Positions 37,036-46,224 of a stretch of 64,000 nt of DNA are shown here, in pieces. The stretch spans positions 62,001 through 126,000 of the forward strand of contig NZ_CABVII010000010.1 of assembly GCF_902497995.1 (NCBI RefSeq), given 5' to 3'. The first letter of the stretch is position 1, and every line of letters begins with the position of its first letter. A model generated the notes under the pieces. The model made no database searches. It saw nothing but the letters and a program-made list of their open reading frames with translations, and had not been told where the DNA came from. The DNA is from Pseudomonas fluorescens (GTDB lineage: Bacteria; Pseudomonadota; Gammaproteobacteria; Pseudomonadales; Pseudomonadaceae). The translations under genes and the position numbers were made by a program.

Positions 37036-39180
37036 ATGATCAGCACCGAACTCAAAACCACGATCCAGGGCGCCTACTCGCGTTTTCTCGAAGCCAAGAG
37101 CCTCAAGCCGCGCTACGGACAACGCCTGATGATCGCCGAAATTGCCAAGGTCCTCGGTGACATCGATACCGACGACGAAGGCCGGCGCAGTGGCGACCCC
37201 GCGATTGTCGCGGTGGAAGCCGGCACCGGTACCGGTAAAACCGTGGCCTACAGCCTCGCGGCCATCCCCACGGCGAAGGCCGCCGGCAAGCGCCTGGTGA
37301 TCGCCACGGCCACCGTGGCCCTGCAAGAGCAGATCGTCTACAAGGATCTGCCCGACCTGATGCGCAACAGCGGGCTGAACTTCAGCTTTGCCCTGGCCAA
37401 GGGACGCGGACGCTACATGTGCCTGTCCAAGCTCGACATGTTGCTTCAGGAAGGCCACGCGCAAACCGCCACCGCGCAGTTGTTCGAAGAAGAAGGTTTC
37501 AAGATCGAGGTCGACGAGGCCAGCCAGAAGCTGTTCACCAGCATGATCGAGAAGCTCGCCGGCAATAAGTGGGACGGCGACCGAGACAGTTGGTCCACCG
37601 CCCTGGAAGACGTCGACTGGGCGCGCCTGACCACCGATCACAGCCAGTGCACTAACCGCCATTGCCCCAATTTTGGCCAGTGCGCCTTCTACAAGGCCCG
37701 CGAAGGCATGGGCAAGGTCGACGTCATCGTCACCAACCACGACATGGTCCTGGCTGACCTGGCCCTGGGCGGCGGCGCGGTATTGCCCGATCCGCGCGAT
37801 ACTATCTACGTGTTCGACGAAGGCCATCACCTGCCGGACAAGGCCATCGGCCACTTCGCTCACTACACGCGCCTGCGTTCCACCGCCGACTGGCTGGAAA
37901 CCACCGCCAAGAACCTGACCAAGCTCCTGGCCCAGCACCCGCTGCCGGGGGATCTGGGCAAGCTGCTCGAACAGGTGCCGGAGCTGGCGCGGGAGATCAA
38001 GACGCAGCAGCAGTTCATGTTCACCGCCTGCGAGCAGGTCGCCGATTTCAAACCCGGCGAAGACGTCGAAGGCCGCGAGCGACCGCGCCACCGTTTCGTC
38101 GGCGGGGTGATTCCCGAGCACATGCGCGAAATGGGCATCGAGCTGAAGAAGGGCTTTGCCCGTCTGACCGACCTGTTCACCCGGCTGACAGAACTGCTCA
38201 AGGAAGGCATGGACGGCGAGGTCAACATTGGCATCGCCAGCAACCAGGCTGAAGAGTGGTATCCGCTGTTCGGCAGCCTGTTGTCCCGCTCTTCGGGCAA
38301 CTGGGAGCTGTGGACCGCCTTCACCGTCGAGGACCCGGAAGACAACCCGCCCATGGCCCGATGGCTGACCCTGGCTGAAAGCGGTTCGCTGTTCGACATC
38401 GAGGTCAACGCCAGCCCGATCCTCGCGGCGGAAATGCTCCGGCGCAATCTGTGGAACGTGGCCTACGGTGCGCTGGTGACCTCGGCGACCCTGACCGCGC
38501 TCGGGACCTTCGACCGTTTCCGCATGCGCGCCGGCCTGCCGAAAAAAGCCGTCACCGCCGTGGTCCCGAGCCCGTTCCACCACGCCGATGCCGGCGTACT
38601 GCGGGTGCCGGACCTGAAGGCCGACCCGCGTGATGCGCCAGCCCACACCGCCGCGATCATTCGCGATCTGCCGCAATTGGTCGAAGGCTCCCGGGGCACC
38701 CTGGTGCTGTTCTCCTCGCGCAAACAGATGCAGGACGTGTTCGACGGCCTGGATCGCGACTGGCGCAAGCAAGTGTTCATTCAAGGCAACCTGTCCAAGC
38801 AGGAAACCCTGAACAAGCACAAGGCGCGGGTCGATGGCGGGGACTCCAGTGTGCTGTTCGGCCTGGCGAGTTTCGCCGAAGGTGTCGATTTGCCCGGTGC
38901 GTATTGCGAACACGTGGTGATCGCCAAGATTCCGTTCTCGGTGCCCGATGACCCGGTCGAAGCGGCCCTGGCCGAATGGATCGAGGCCCGTGGCGGCAAT
39001 CCGTTCATGGAAATCTCGGTGCCGGATGCCTCGCTGAAACTGGTTCAGGCCTGCGGGCGCTTGCTGCGTACCGAAGAGGATCGCGGCACCATCACCTTGC
39101 TCGATCGGCGCTTGGTGACCCAGCGCTACGGCAAGGCAATCCTCAATGCATTGCCACCCTTCCGGCGTGAAATTTCCTGA
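37036..39180 (+). CDS. dinG: ATP-dependent DNA helicase DinG (XPD-like)
   Basis: This 714-residue superfamily 2 helicase has Walker A EAGTGTGKTVAYSLAA (about 61-76). The [4Fe-4S] cluster region has Cys near 132 (YMCLSKLD), then CTNRHCPNFGQCAF. The DEAH-like box reads YVFDEGHHLPDKAI, and the C-terminal motif VI is LVQACGRLLRTEEDRGTI. It unwinds R-loops and DNA with 5'-3' polarity (family knowledge). The ATG at 37036 gives the expected N-terminus. The LexA box directly upstream implies SOS induction. Confidence 0.96.
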   Translation: MISTELKTTIQGAYSRFLEAKSLKPRYGQRLMIAEIAKVLGDIDTDDEGRRSGDPAIVAVEAGTGTGKTVAYSLAAIPTAKAAGKRLVIATATVALQEQIVYKDLPDLMRNSGLNFSFALAKGRGRYMCLSKLDMLLQEGHAQTATAQLFEEEGFKIEVDEASQKLFTSMIEKLAGNKWDGDRDSWSTALEDVDWARLTTDHSQCTNRHCPNFGQCAFYKAREGMGKVDVIVTNHDMVLADLALGGGAVLPDPRDTIYVFDEGHHLPDKAIGHFAHYTRLRSTADWLETTAKNLTKLLAQHPLPGDLGKLLEQVPELAREIKTQQQFMFTACEQVADFKPGEDVEGRERPRHRFVGGVIPEHMREMGIELKKGFARLTDLFTRLTELLKEGMDGEVNIGIASNQAEEWYPLFGSLLSRSSGNWELWTAFTVEDPEDNPPMARWLTLAESGSLFDIEVNASPILAAEMLRRNLWNVAYGALVTSATLTALGTFDRFRMRAGLPKKAVTAVVPSPFHHADAGVLRVPDLKADPRDAPAHTAAIIRDLPQLVEGSRGTLVLFSSRKQMQDVFDGLDRDWRKQVFIQGNLSKQETLNKHKARVDGGDSSVLFGLASFAEGVDLPGAYCEHVVIAKIPFSVPDDPVEAALAEWIEARGGNPFMEISVPDASLKLVQACGRLLRTEEDRGTITLLDRRLVTQRYGKAILNALPPFRREIS

Positions 39181-39276
39181 AACACCGGTGGGCAATTTTG
39201 CCCACCGCGCTGTCTATCTCTCTACCATCGCTTTTCCATTGGCCCTTTGAAGGTCGTTAGGGAGAATTTCGTTCTC

Positions 39277-41787
39277 ATGATTCGCCGTTCGTTACCTGCC
39301 GTCTTTGCCCTGATGTTTGCAGCCCCTGTGCTGGCTGCGCCTGCCGGCCAACAGACGCTGTTCAACTTTGTGCGCCCCGCCGACGTGGTCCAAGTGGCGA
39401 CACAGGACGCCAGCCTGCCGCAATCCAACGCCGAGCAAACGGCCGAAGGCGAGGTGTTGCGCCGAGTGACGTTCAACCCGGTGGTGCAGCCAAGCTTGCG
39501 CCTGAGCCCGCAAACCGGTGCCTGGGACTGGTCGCAGTCGGGTTTCATGAGTCTGCGGATTCAAAGCGCGATGAATTGGGCTGTGACCCTGTACATCAAA
39601 ATCCAGAGCAACGACGGCAAGACCCTGGTCAGTCGCGTCGATTTGCCGGCTGGCCCTGCGCAAACCTTGCTCGTGCCGCTGCAGCCGTTCACGCCATTGA
39701 GCCTTGGCATGAAAGCCGGGCCGCCGATGCCGATGACCTTTGACGGTCAGCGCGTACTGCTGGCCAGCAGCGCGGGTGAGCTGGAGCGCAGCCAGGTGGT
39801 GTCGGTGACCTTGTCGATGGATCAGCCGAAAGTCGCCCAGAGCATCCTGCTCGAGCGGTTCGGCGTGCAGGAGGGCGAAGCGGTGACCAAAGCGGCTTAT
39901 GGCGCTCTGGTGGATGCTTACGGGCAATCCACCCGCGCCAAATGGCCAGAGAAGATCGGCAACGACGAGCAACTCAAAAGCATCGCCGCCAAGGAACAGC
40001 AACAGCTGAAAACCTGGCTGGCCGAGCGTCAGAAGTCGTCGCTGGACAAGTTCGGAGGCTGGGACAAAGGCCCGGTCTTCAAGGCCAGTGGCTTTTTCCG
40101 CACGGAGAAACGTGACGGTCGCTGGTACCTGGTGACCCCAGAAGGGCATCCGTTCTACTCGCTTGGGGTCAACACCGTGACCCCGGACGTCAATCGGACC
40201 TACATCGCCGGTCGCGAATGGATGTTCGAATCCCTGCCCAAACCCGACGAGCTGCTGGCCAGTCACTATGGTGAAGGCGATAACCGCGGCGGCAATGGTG
40301 CCGATCAGGGCCGTGGTTATAACACCGGTCGCTGGTACGACTTCTATGGGGCGAATCTGCACCGCCTGTATGGCGAACCTTGCGACACCAAGGCCGGTGT
40401 TGCCGAAGCGGCCAAGGCCGACGCGGTCGAGGCAACGGTCGCCAAGGCCACTGAGCAACCCGTCGCTCCTGCGGGTAGCGAGTCCAAGGCCGGTGTTGCC
40501 GAAGCCGCCACGTCCGATGCCGTCGAAGCAACGGTCGTAAAAAACGCTGAACAGGCAGTGGTCGAACCGTGCAAAGCCGTGGTCGATGAAAAGCAATGGG
40601 CCAACCATGCGCTTGACCGCCTGCAAGCCTGGGGTTTCAACACCGTCGGTAACTGGAGTGCTCCGGTACTGGCCAACGCCGACCGTGTGCCGTACACCTT
40701 GCCGCTGTCGATCGTCGGCGATTACGCCAGTATCAGCACCGGCAACGACTGGTGGGGTGGCATGCCCGACCCGTTCGACCCACGGTTCGCCATGGCCACC
40801 GAACGTGCCGTGGCCATCGCTGCCCGCGACCATCGCGACGATCCATGGCTGATTGGCTACTTCGCCGATAACGAACTGGCCTGGGCCGCTCCCGGCGACG
40901 ACCCGAAAGCCCGTTACGCACTGGCCTATGGCACCTTGAAAATGACCACCGACGTGCCGGCCAAACGCGCGTTCCTCAAGCAACTGCGGGACAAGTACCG
41001 CAACCAGGCGGGCCTGTCCAAAGCCTGGGGCATTGACCTGCCGGCCTGGGAATTGATGGAAGACCCGGGTTTCGTGCCGCCACTGCCGAGCGCCGAACAC
41101 CCGGAAATCGAAGCCGACTTCAAGTACTTCCAGAAGGTCTTCGCCGACACCTACTTCAAGACCATTTCCGACTCGCTGAAGTGGCATGCGCCGAATCAGC
41201 TATTGCTGGGCGGTCGCTTTGCCATCAGCACGCCGGAAGCCGTGGCGTCCTGCGCCCAGTATTGCGACGTGCTGAGTTTCAACATGTACACCCTGCAACC
41301 GCAGGACGGCTATGACTTCGCCGCGCTGCGCAGTCTGGACAAACCGGTGCTGATCACTGAGTTCAACTTCGGCTCCGCGGATCGCGGCCCGTTCTGGGGG
41401 GGCGTGACGCAACTGGCCAAAGAAGAAGACCGTGGGCCGGCCTACGCGAACTTCCTCAAGCAGGCGATGAACGAACCGTCGATTGTCGGGGTGCATTGGT
41501 TCCAGTACCTCGATCAACCGGTGACCGGGCGTCTGCAGGACGGGGAGAACGGTCACTTTGGTCTGGTGGGCATCACCGATCTGCCGTTCCAGGGTTTTGT
41601 CGACAGTGTGCGCAAGAGCAACCTGGCGATTGTCGATCAATTGGGTAAAGAGGCCCAGAAGGCCAAGGCCAAGGCCGAGGCGGAGAAAGCCAGCCAGGAT
41701 GTCGAGGGCGGCAGACAAGGCGATGCCGGCAAGGGCCCGGGGCAAGGCGCTGGCCAGGCGGGTGGGCATTCCGGGGAGGGACACTGA
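39277..41787 (+). CDS. Exported glycoside hydrolase-like protein (GH50/beta-agarase-like)
   Basis: This 836-residue protein has a signal peptide (MIRRSLPAVFALMFAAPVLA). An N-terminal beta-sandwich (about 20-220) precedes a catalytic-type domain opening with GRWYLVTPEGHPFYSLGVNT. This fits GH50 agarases and related TIM barrels; candidate acid/base is Glu in FADNELAWAAP and candidate nucleophile Glu in PVLITEFNFGS. True substrate unknown; agar is unlikely for a soil pseudomonad. A low-complexity insert of two 32-residue repeats interrupts the barrel after HRLYGEPC. The tail is K/A/E- then G-rich. The ATG at 39277 is chosen for the signal peptide. Confidence 0.8.
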   Translation: MIRRSLPAVFALMFAAPVLAAPAGQQTLFNFVRPADVVQVATQDASLPQSNAEQTAEGEVLRRVTFNPVVQPSLRLSPQTGAWDWSQSGFMSLRIQSAMNWAVTLYIKIQSNDGKTLVSRVDLPAGPAQTLLVPLQPFTPLSLGMKAGPPMPMTFDGQRVLLASSAGELERSQVVSVTLSMDQPKVAQSILLERFGVQEGEAVTKAAYGALVDAYGQSTRAKWPEKIGNDEQLKSIAAKEQQQLKTWLAERQKSSLDKFGGWDKGPVFKASGFFRTEKRDGRWYLVTPEGHPFYSLGVNTVTPDVNRTYIAGREWMFESLPKPDELLASHYGEGDNRGGNGADQGRGYNTGRWYDFYGANLHRLYGEPCDTKAGVAEAAKADAVEATVAKATEQPVAPAGSESKAGVAEAATSDAVEATVVKNAEQAVVEPCKAVVDEKQWANHALDRLQAWGFNTVGNWSAPVLANADRVPYTLPLSIVGDYASISTGNDWWGGMPDPFDPRFAMATERAVAIAARDHRDDPWLIGYFADNELAWAAPGDDPKARYALAYGTLKMTTDVPAKRAFLKQLRDKYRNQAGLSKAWGIDLPAWELMEDPGFVPPLPSAEHPEIEADFKYFQKVFADTYFKTISDSLKWHAPNQLLLGGRFAISTPEAVASCAQYCDVLSFNMYTLQPQDGYDFAALRSLDKPVLITEFNFGSADRGPFWGGVTQLAKEEDRGPAYANFLKQAMNEPSIVGVHWFQYLDQPVTGRLQDGENGHFGLVGITDLPFQGFVDSVRKSNLAIVDQLGKEAQKAKAKAEAEKASQDVEGGRQGDAGKGPGQGAGQAGGHSGEGH
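40390..40581 (+). repeat. In-frame 96-bp tandem duplication inside the GH-like gene
   Basis: Two units of 96 bp (40390-40485, 40486-40581) encode KAGVAEAAKADAVEATV and KAGVAEAATSDAVEATV followed by related segments. Nucleotide identity is highest in the first 60 bases. Confidence 0.88.
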
Positions 41788-41797
41788 GTCCTGATAC

Positions 41798-41910
41798 ACC
41801 GCGTTATCGTTCTTCGTCGGAACGCCGCCCGGAGCAAGCCCGCTCCCACATTTGACCGCGTCCTTCCGGTCACCTCGGTCAACTGTGGGAGCGGGCTTGC
41901 TCGCGAAGGC
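41798..41910. repeat. REP doublet with a hybrid arm
   Basis: The left arm contains CGCGTTATCGTTCTTCGTCG, GAACGCCGCCCGGAGCAAGC and CGCTCCCACA. The right arm is canonical. The hybrid segment is shared with 2431-2535 and 21226-21265. Confidence 0.85.
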
Positions 41911-42043
41911 GTCATCAACATCACAGATGCTTTCAAGCAAACGGATTACAGGGCGACCGCCCAGCTCGCCCCTGTTCCCAAAACCTTCAATGGCTGGAAC
42001 AATGCGGGCCACTTTGTAGTGCGTTTATCCAGGGGAGTTACGG

Positions 42044-43189
42044 GTGCTGATTCAGGGTTATTACGATCTAAGGTTCGAAGCGGTGCGTGAGGCGTTCGCG
42101 GCGCTGTTCGACGATCCCCAGGAACGTGGCGGCGCGTTGTGCATCCAGATCGGCGGTGAAACCGTGGTCGATCTTTGGGCCGGTACCGCCGACAAGGATG
42201 GCAGCGACGCCTGGCACAGCGACACCATCGCCAACCTGTTCTCCTGTACCAAGACCTTTACCGCCGTGACCGCCCTGCAACTGGTGGCCGAAGGCAAGCT
42301 GCAACTGGATGCTCCGGTTGCCCGCTACTGGCCCGAGTTTGCTGCCGCCGGCAAAGAGTCCGTGACCCTGCGCCAGTTGCTCTGCCACCAGGCCGGCCTG
42401 CCGGCGCTGCGCGAACCGTTGGCGCCCGAAGCGCTTTACGACTGGCAAACCATGGTCGATGCCCTGGCTGCCGAAACCCCCTGGTGGACACCGGGGGAAG
42501 GTCACGGTTACGCCGCGATTACCTATGGCTGGCTGGTCGGCGAGCTACTGCGCCGTGCCGACGGTCGAGGGCCGGGCGAGTCCATCGTGGCGCGCGTCGC
42601 CAAGCCGTTGGGGCTGGATTTCCATGTCGGCCTGGCGGACGAAGAATTTCACCGCGTGGCGCACATCGCCCGGGGCAAGGGCAACGTCGGCGATGCCGCG
42701 GCCCAGCGTCTGCTGCAAGTGACGATGCGCGAACCGACGGCCATGACCACGAGGGCGTTCACCAACCCGCCTTCGATCATGACCAGCACCAACAAACCAG
42801 AGTGGCGTCGGATGCAACAGCCAGCCGCCAATGGCCACGGCAATGCCCGCAGCCTGGCCGGGTTCTACGCCGGCCTGCTGGATGGCAGCCTGCTGGAAAG
42901 CGAGATGCTCGACGAGCTGACCCGCGAACACAGCCTCGGCGAAGACAAGACTTTACTGACCCGGACCCGTTTCGGCCTGGGTTGCATGCTGGATCAACCG
43001 GACGTCGCCAACGCGACCTACGGCCTTGGCCCTCGCGCCTTCGGCCATCCGGGTGCGGGCGGTTCCACCGGTTTTGCCGACCCGGAATACGACGTGGCCT
43101 TCGGTTTTGTGACAAATACCCTGGGGCCGTACGTCTTGATGGATCCGCGGGCGCAAAAGCTGGTGCGGGCACTGGCCACTTGTCTGTAA
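42044..43189 (+). CDS. Serine hydrolase, class C beta-lactamase/esterase (EstB-like) family
   Basis: This 381-residue protein has the SxxK nucleophile motif in LFSCTKTFTAVTALQLV (about 76-92) and GYAAITYGWLVGEL (the Tyr-containing second motif). The C-terminal FGHPGAGGSTGFADPEY replaces the KTG box with HxG. It has no signal peptide, so is probably a cytosolic esterase rather than a beta-lactamase. It starts with GTG (GGAG six bases upstream), MLIQGYYDLRFE. It precedes the OmpA-like gene in the order seen near pdxH in other pseudomonads. Confidence 0.88.
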   Translation: MLIQGYYDLRFEAVREAFAALFDDPQERGGALCIQIGGETVVDLWAGTADKDGSDAWHSDTIANLFSCTKTFTAVTALQLVAEGKLQLDAPVARYWPEFAAAGKESVTLRQLLCHQAGLPALREPLAPEALYDWQTMVDALAAETPWWTPGEGHGYAAITYGWLVGELLRRADGRGPGESIVARVAKPLGLDFHVGLADEEFHRVAHIARGKGNVGDAAAQRLLQVTMREPTAMTTRAFTNPPSIMTSTNKPEWRRMQQPAANGHGNARSLAGFYAGLLDGSLLESEMLDELTREHSLGEDKTLLTRTRFGLGCMLDQPDVANATYGLGPRAFGHPGAGGSTGFADPEYDVAFGFVTNTLGPYVLMDPRAQKLVRALATCL

Positions 43190-43303
43190 ATCCTGCCCAA
43201 GGGTTCCAGGGCCGGAACCCAAAGGCCTTTATGTTTTCAAAGCGTCTGTTTATCCCGGGTCAATCCGACCTGTTTTTTCATTACTTCATTTTGTGGAAAT
43301 CCA

Positions 43304-44395
43304 ATGTCATCCAACAAAACCCTCGCCTTGGCCCTGTGCTTCGCCATTACCGGTTGCGCACAAACCCCACAAAATGATTCGGATGGCAGCAGCTGGTGGC
43401 CGTTCGGTTCCTCCGACAAAGTCGCCGCCAAAGACCGGGTTCCAGCCCCAGCCCCTCTGAAGCCTGCCGCTACGGCGCCGGTGGCCAAGGCTGAAAGCTC
43501 CAGCCCTTGGTACTGGCCGTTTGGCTCCGAAGAGGTGCTCGACAAAAAGCCGGACGTAAAACCTGAAGCCAAACCTGCCGTAGTAGCCAAGGCTGAAGCC
43601 GATGCAGGAGGCAAATGGTGGTGGCCGTTCGGCGGCAAGGACCAAAGCACCGCCAAAGCCGTGCCGATGCCTGATCCGAAAGTCACCCAGGCCTGGCTCG
43701 ACGACTACGAACCGCGCCTGCGCGCGGCGATCAAAGACAGCAATATGCAACTCGAGCGTCGTGAAAACGTGCTGGTGGTCACCGCGCCGGTAGAAGGTTC
43801 GTTCAACCCTGACCGTCCGGCCATGCTGCTGCCGGTGACGCTCGGTCCCTTCACCCGTGTTGCAAAAATCCTTGAAGTCGATCCGAAGACTGCTGTGCTG
43901 GTGCTCGGACACAGCGATACGTCGGGTGCCGCACCGGCCAACGTGAAACTGAGTCAGGAGCGTGCCCAATCCGTGGCCGCGATTTTCCGTCTCAGCGGCC
44001 TGCAGCGTGATCGCCTGATGCTGCGCGGCATGGGCGGCGAAGCCCCGCGTGCTGCCAATGACAGCAATGAAGGTCGTGCCCTGAACCGTCGCGTGGAATT
44101 GCTGGTGACTCCGCAGAACACCATGGTGGCGCTGCTGAGCAAGTACAACATGCCGGCCCCGGCGCCAGTGCGCCTGGTCGCTGCCCAGGACGTCAAGCCA
44201 GTGGCCACGCCGGTCACCCCTGCACCCGCGGCGAAAAAAGCCGCTGTCCCTGCAGCGAAAAAGGCGCCGGCCAAGAAAGCTGCCAAGGCTCCAGCCAAGA
44301 AAACACCGGCCAAAACTCCGGCGAAAAAGACCGCGCCGGCCAAAGCCGCAGCCGCCGACAAGAAAGTCGCCGCTGCCGATGCTGCAAAAAAGTGA
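43304..44395 (+). CDS. OmpA-like lipoprotein with Trp-rich repeats and a histone H1-like tail
   Basis: This 363-residue protein has a lipobox ITGCAQ. The region after it (about 20-125) holds three similar Trp-rich units, SSWWPFGSS, SPWYWPFGSE and GKWWWPFGGK, separated by Pro/Ala/Lys-rich spacers. A domain with OmpA_C character follows: VLVLGHSDTSGAAPANVKLS, QERAQSVAAIFRLSGL and NRRVELLVT. The C-terminal 75 residues are Ala/Lys/Pro-rich (PAAKKAPAKKAAKAPAKK), like AlgP or histone H1. The tail could bind acidic polymer or peptidoglycan; this is inference. It is upstream of pdxH. Confidence 0.85.
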   Translation: MSSNKTLALALCFAITGCAQTPQNDSDGSSWWPFGSSDKVAAKDRVPAPAPLKPAATAPVAKAESSSPWYWPFGSEEVLDKKPDVKPEAKPAVVAKAEADAGGKWWWPFGGKDQSTAKAVPMPDPKVTQAWLDDYEPRLRAAIKDSNMQLERRENVLVVTAPVEGSFNPDRPAMLLPVTLGPFTRVAKILEVDPKTAVLVLGHSDTSGAAPANVKLSQERAQSVAAIFRLSGLQRDRLMLRGMGGEAPRAANDSNEGRALNRRVELLVTPQNTMVALLSKYNMPAPAPVRLVAAQDVKPVATPVTPAPAAKKAAVPAAKKAPAKKAAKAPAKKTPAKTPAKKTAPAKAAAADKKVAAADAAKK

Positions 44396-44419
44396 TTCGT
44401 TAACCAAAAGGAATGCGCC

Positions 44420-45067
44420 ATGACCCAGGGCCTGGCTGATATGCGTCGCGACTACACCCGGGACGGCCTGACCGAGGCACAAGCCCCGGCCGAGCCGTTC
44501 GCGCTGTTCCATCGGTGGTTCGCCGACGCGGTGAAAACCGAACAGGCGCCGGTGGAAGCCAATGCCATGACCCTGGCTACCGTCGATCAGGACGGTCGGC
44601 CGCATTGCCGCATTCTGCTGCTCAAGGGGCTGGACGAGCAGGGGTTTACCTTCTTCACCAACTACGACAGTGCCAAAGGCCAGCAGCTGGCGGCGAATCC
44701 GTTCGCCGCCATGACCTTTTTCTGGCCGGCCCTGGAGCGCCAGGTGCGCATCGAAGGGCGGGTGGAGAAGGTCACGCCCGAGGAGTCCGATGCCTACTAT
44801 CAAGTCCGGCCGCTGGGCAGCCGACTCGGTGCCTGGGCTTCACCGCAAAGTCGCGTGATTGCCGGTCGTGACGAACTGCAAGCCTTGCTCAAGAACACCG
44901 AGCAACGCTTCAGCGCCACTCAGCCGCACTGCCCCGAGCATTGGGGCGGTTATCGTCTGCTGCCTGAGCGCATCGAATTCTGGCAGGGCCGTCCGAGCCG
45001 TCTGCACGATCGCCTCAACTACCGTTTGCAGGGCGCCGACTGGATGCTTGAACGTCTGGCACCCTAA
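44420..45067 (+). CDS. pdxH: Pyridoxamine 5'-phosphate oxidase
   Basis: This 215-residue FMN enzyme oxidises pyridoxine/pyridoxamine 5'-phosphate to PLP. Signatures: [40 protein letters not shown] (FMN-binding), [10 protein letters not shown] and the C-terminal [20 protein letters not shown]. The ATG at 44420 gives the usual [17 protein letters not shown]. Its stop overlaps by three bases the stop of the convergent small gene. It starts 24 bp after the OmpA-like gene, so they may share a transcript. Confidence 0.97.
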   Translation: MTQGLADMRRDYTRDGLTEAQAPAEPFALFHRWFADAVKTEQAPVEANAMTLATVDQDGRPHCRILLLKGLDEQGFTFFTNYDSAKGQQLAANPFAAMTFFWPALERQVRIEGRVEKVTPEESDAYYQVRPLGSRLGAWASPQSRVIAGRDELQALLKNTEQRFSATQPHCPEHWGGYRLLPERIEFWQGRPSRLHDRLNYRLQGADWMLERLAP

Positions 45068-45309
45068 CCAGTCTCTCGACCGGGATAGCCTGCCGCAGCG
45101 GCCTCCAGCCACTGGGGCAGGTCCCGACGCTTGATCTTCTGCGCCTGAGCGTTGGCCAATTGCTGGAGCATGAAGGCTTTCTTATGCTCGTCGCTGCCCG
45201 CCAGGGCCAATGCCAGGTCGCGGTCCATCCAGCGTTTGATCCGCACGTACAGCCACCAATGGAAATACAGACCGGCGACAGTGGTGACGACAATGATGAA
45301 GTAATCCAT
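45064..45309 (-). CDS. Small single-span membrane protein
   Basis: This 81-residue ORF has an N-terminal membrane segment ([20 protein letters not shown]). A charged, helical cytosolic part follows ([20 protein letters not shown] and then [19 protein letters not shown]). No named domain recognised. A homologue sits at the same place after pdxH in P. aeruginosa, as I recall. AGGATTG lies upstream of the ATG. Confidence 0.72.
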   Translation of the reverse strand: MDYFIIVVTTVAGLYFHWWLYVRIKRWMDRDLALALAGSDEHKKAFMLQQLANAQAQKIKRRDLPQWLEAAAAGYPGRETG

Positions 45310-45478
45310 GACAATCCTTGAATCAGCGGGGCAGGCCCCTGAATTTGCCGCTAGGGTGTGGTGAGTTCGCGACGGCGTCTGTACCGGAACTGAATGAAAC
45401 CAATTTTATCCGGGCGATGCCGTGACAGGCGTCAAGCTGCGGAGTTTAATGAATGCCTGTCTTTTTGGAGTTAATGCT

Positions 45479-45943
45479 ATGCGTAAGTCTGTTCTGTTGG
45501 TTGCTTCCTTTTCCACCATGGCGATGTTGCTCACTGGCTGCCAATCGAACCTGACCGGTGACTCCTATTCCCGTGACGAAGCCCGTCGTGTACAGACGAT
45601 TCGCATGGGCACCATTGAAGCATTGCGTCCGGTAAAAATCGAAGGCACCAAAACCCCGATCGGCGGCGCTGCTGGCGCAGTCGTGGGCGGTGTCGGCGGT
45701 AGCGCCATCGGCGGCGGTCGCGGCAGCATCGTCGCAGCCGTCATCGGCGCCGTTGCTGGCGGTCTGCTCGGTTCCGCCACCGAAGAAGGCCTGACCCGCA
45801 CCCAGGGCGTGGAAATCACCGTCCGTGAAGACGACGGCAGCATGCGCGCCTACGTGCAACAGGTTCAGGAAAACGAAGTGTTCCGTGTCGGCGAACGTGT
45901 GCGGATTGCCACGGTGGATGGCACGAGTCGCGTTTCGCACTAA
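45479..45943 (+). CDS. slyB: Glycine zipper outer-membrane lipoprotein SlyB
   Basis: This 154-residue lipoprotein has a lipobox LLTGCQS and a Gly-zipper two-TM segment GGAAGAVVGGVGGSAIGGGR, then IVAAVIGAVAGGLLGSAT. The C-terminal domain is VEITVREDDGSM and ENEVFRVGERVRIATVDG, as in SlyB/Pcp. The family stabilises the outer membrane under stress. GGAG precedes the ATG at 45479. It is followed by a strong terminator; in P. aeruginosa this gene is the slyB homologue. Confidence 0.93.
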   Translation: MRKSVLLVASFSTMAMLLTGCQSNLTGDSYSRDEARRVQTIRMGTIEALRPVKIEGTKTPIGGAAGAVVGGVGGSAIGGGRGSIVAAVIGAVAGGLLGSATEEGLTRTQGVEITVREDDGSMRAYVQQVQENEVFRVGERVRIATVDGTSRVSH

Positions 45944-45958
45944 GGCGAACGAGGCAAG

Positions 45959-45995
45959 AAAAAACCCCGATCAGGCGACTGGTCGGGGTTTTTTT
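45959..45995 (+). terminator. Intrinsic terminator after slyB
   Basis: The stem AACCCCGACC-type hairpin (CCCCGATC / GGTCGGGG) is followed by seven T. Confidence 0.9.
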
Positions 45996-46047
45996 ACGGC
46001 TCCGACGGCTTGCCAGGCCTGGCTCTCTGGTTCGCATGCAATCCAGA

Positions 46048-46142
46048 CCGTGGGAGCGAGACCGGCTTGCTGGCGAAGAGGGCGTGTCAGTCGACACCAA
46101 TGTTGGATGTCAGCCTGCATTCGCGAGCAGGCTCGCTCACAA
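46048..46142. repeat. Degenerate REP doublet
   Basis: Arms GTGGGAGCGAGACCGGCTTG and GCGAGCAGGCTCGCTCAC are only partly complementary, with a GTGTCAGTCGACA-type loop. This looks like an old REPIN. Nothing else is seen in 45996-46224. Confidence 0.7.
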
Positions 46143-46224
46143 TGAATCTCTACCGGACTCGGATTTGTGTACGCCCCAATTACGGCTCGGGCCGCGTTCG
46201 GACGATCTTTTATCTTGCTTTGTG

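Noticed and set aside
37006..39195. A 729-codon open frame antisense to dinG
   Set aside because: It mirrors dinG codon by codon, with no protein family features and no ribosome-binding site. Long antisense frames are expected in high-GC genes.
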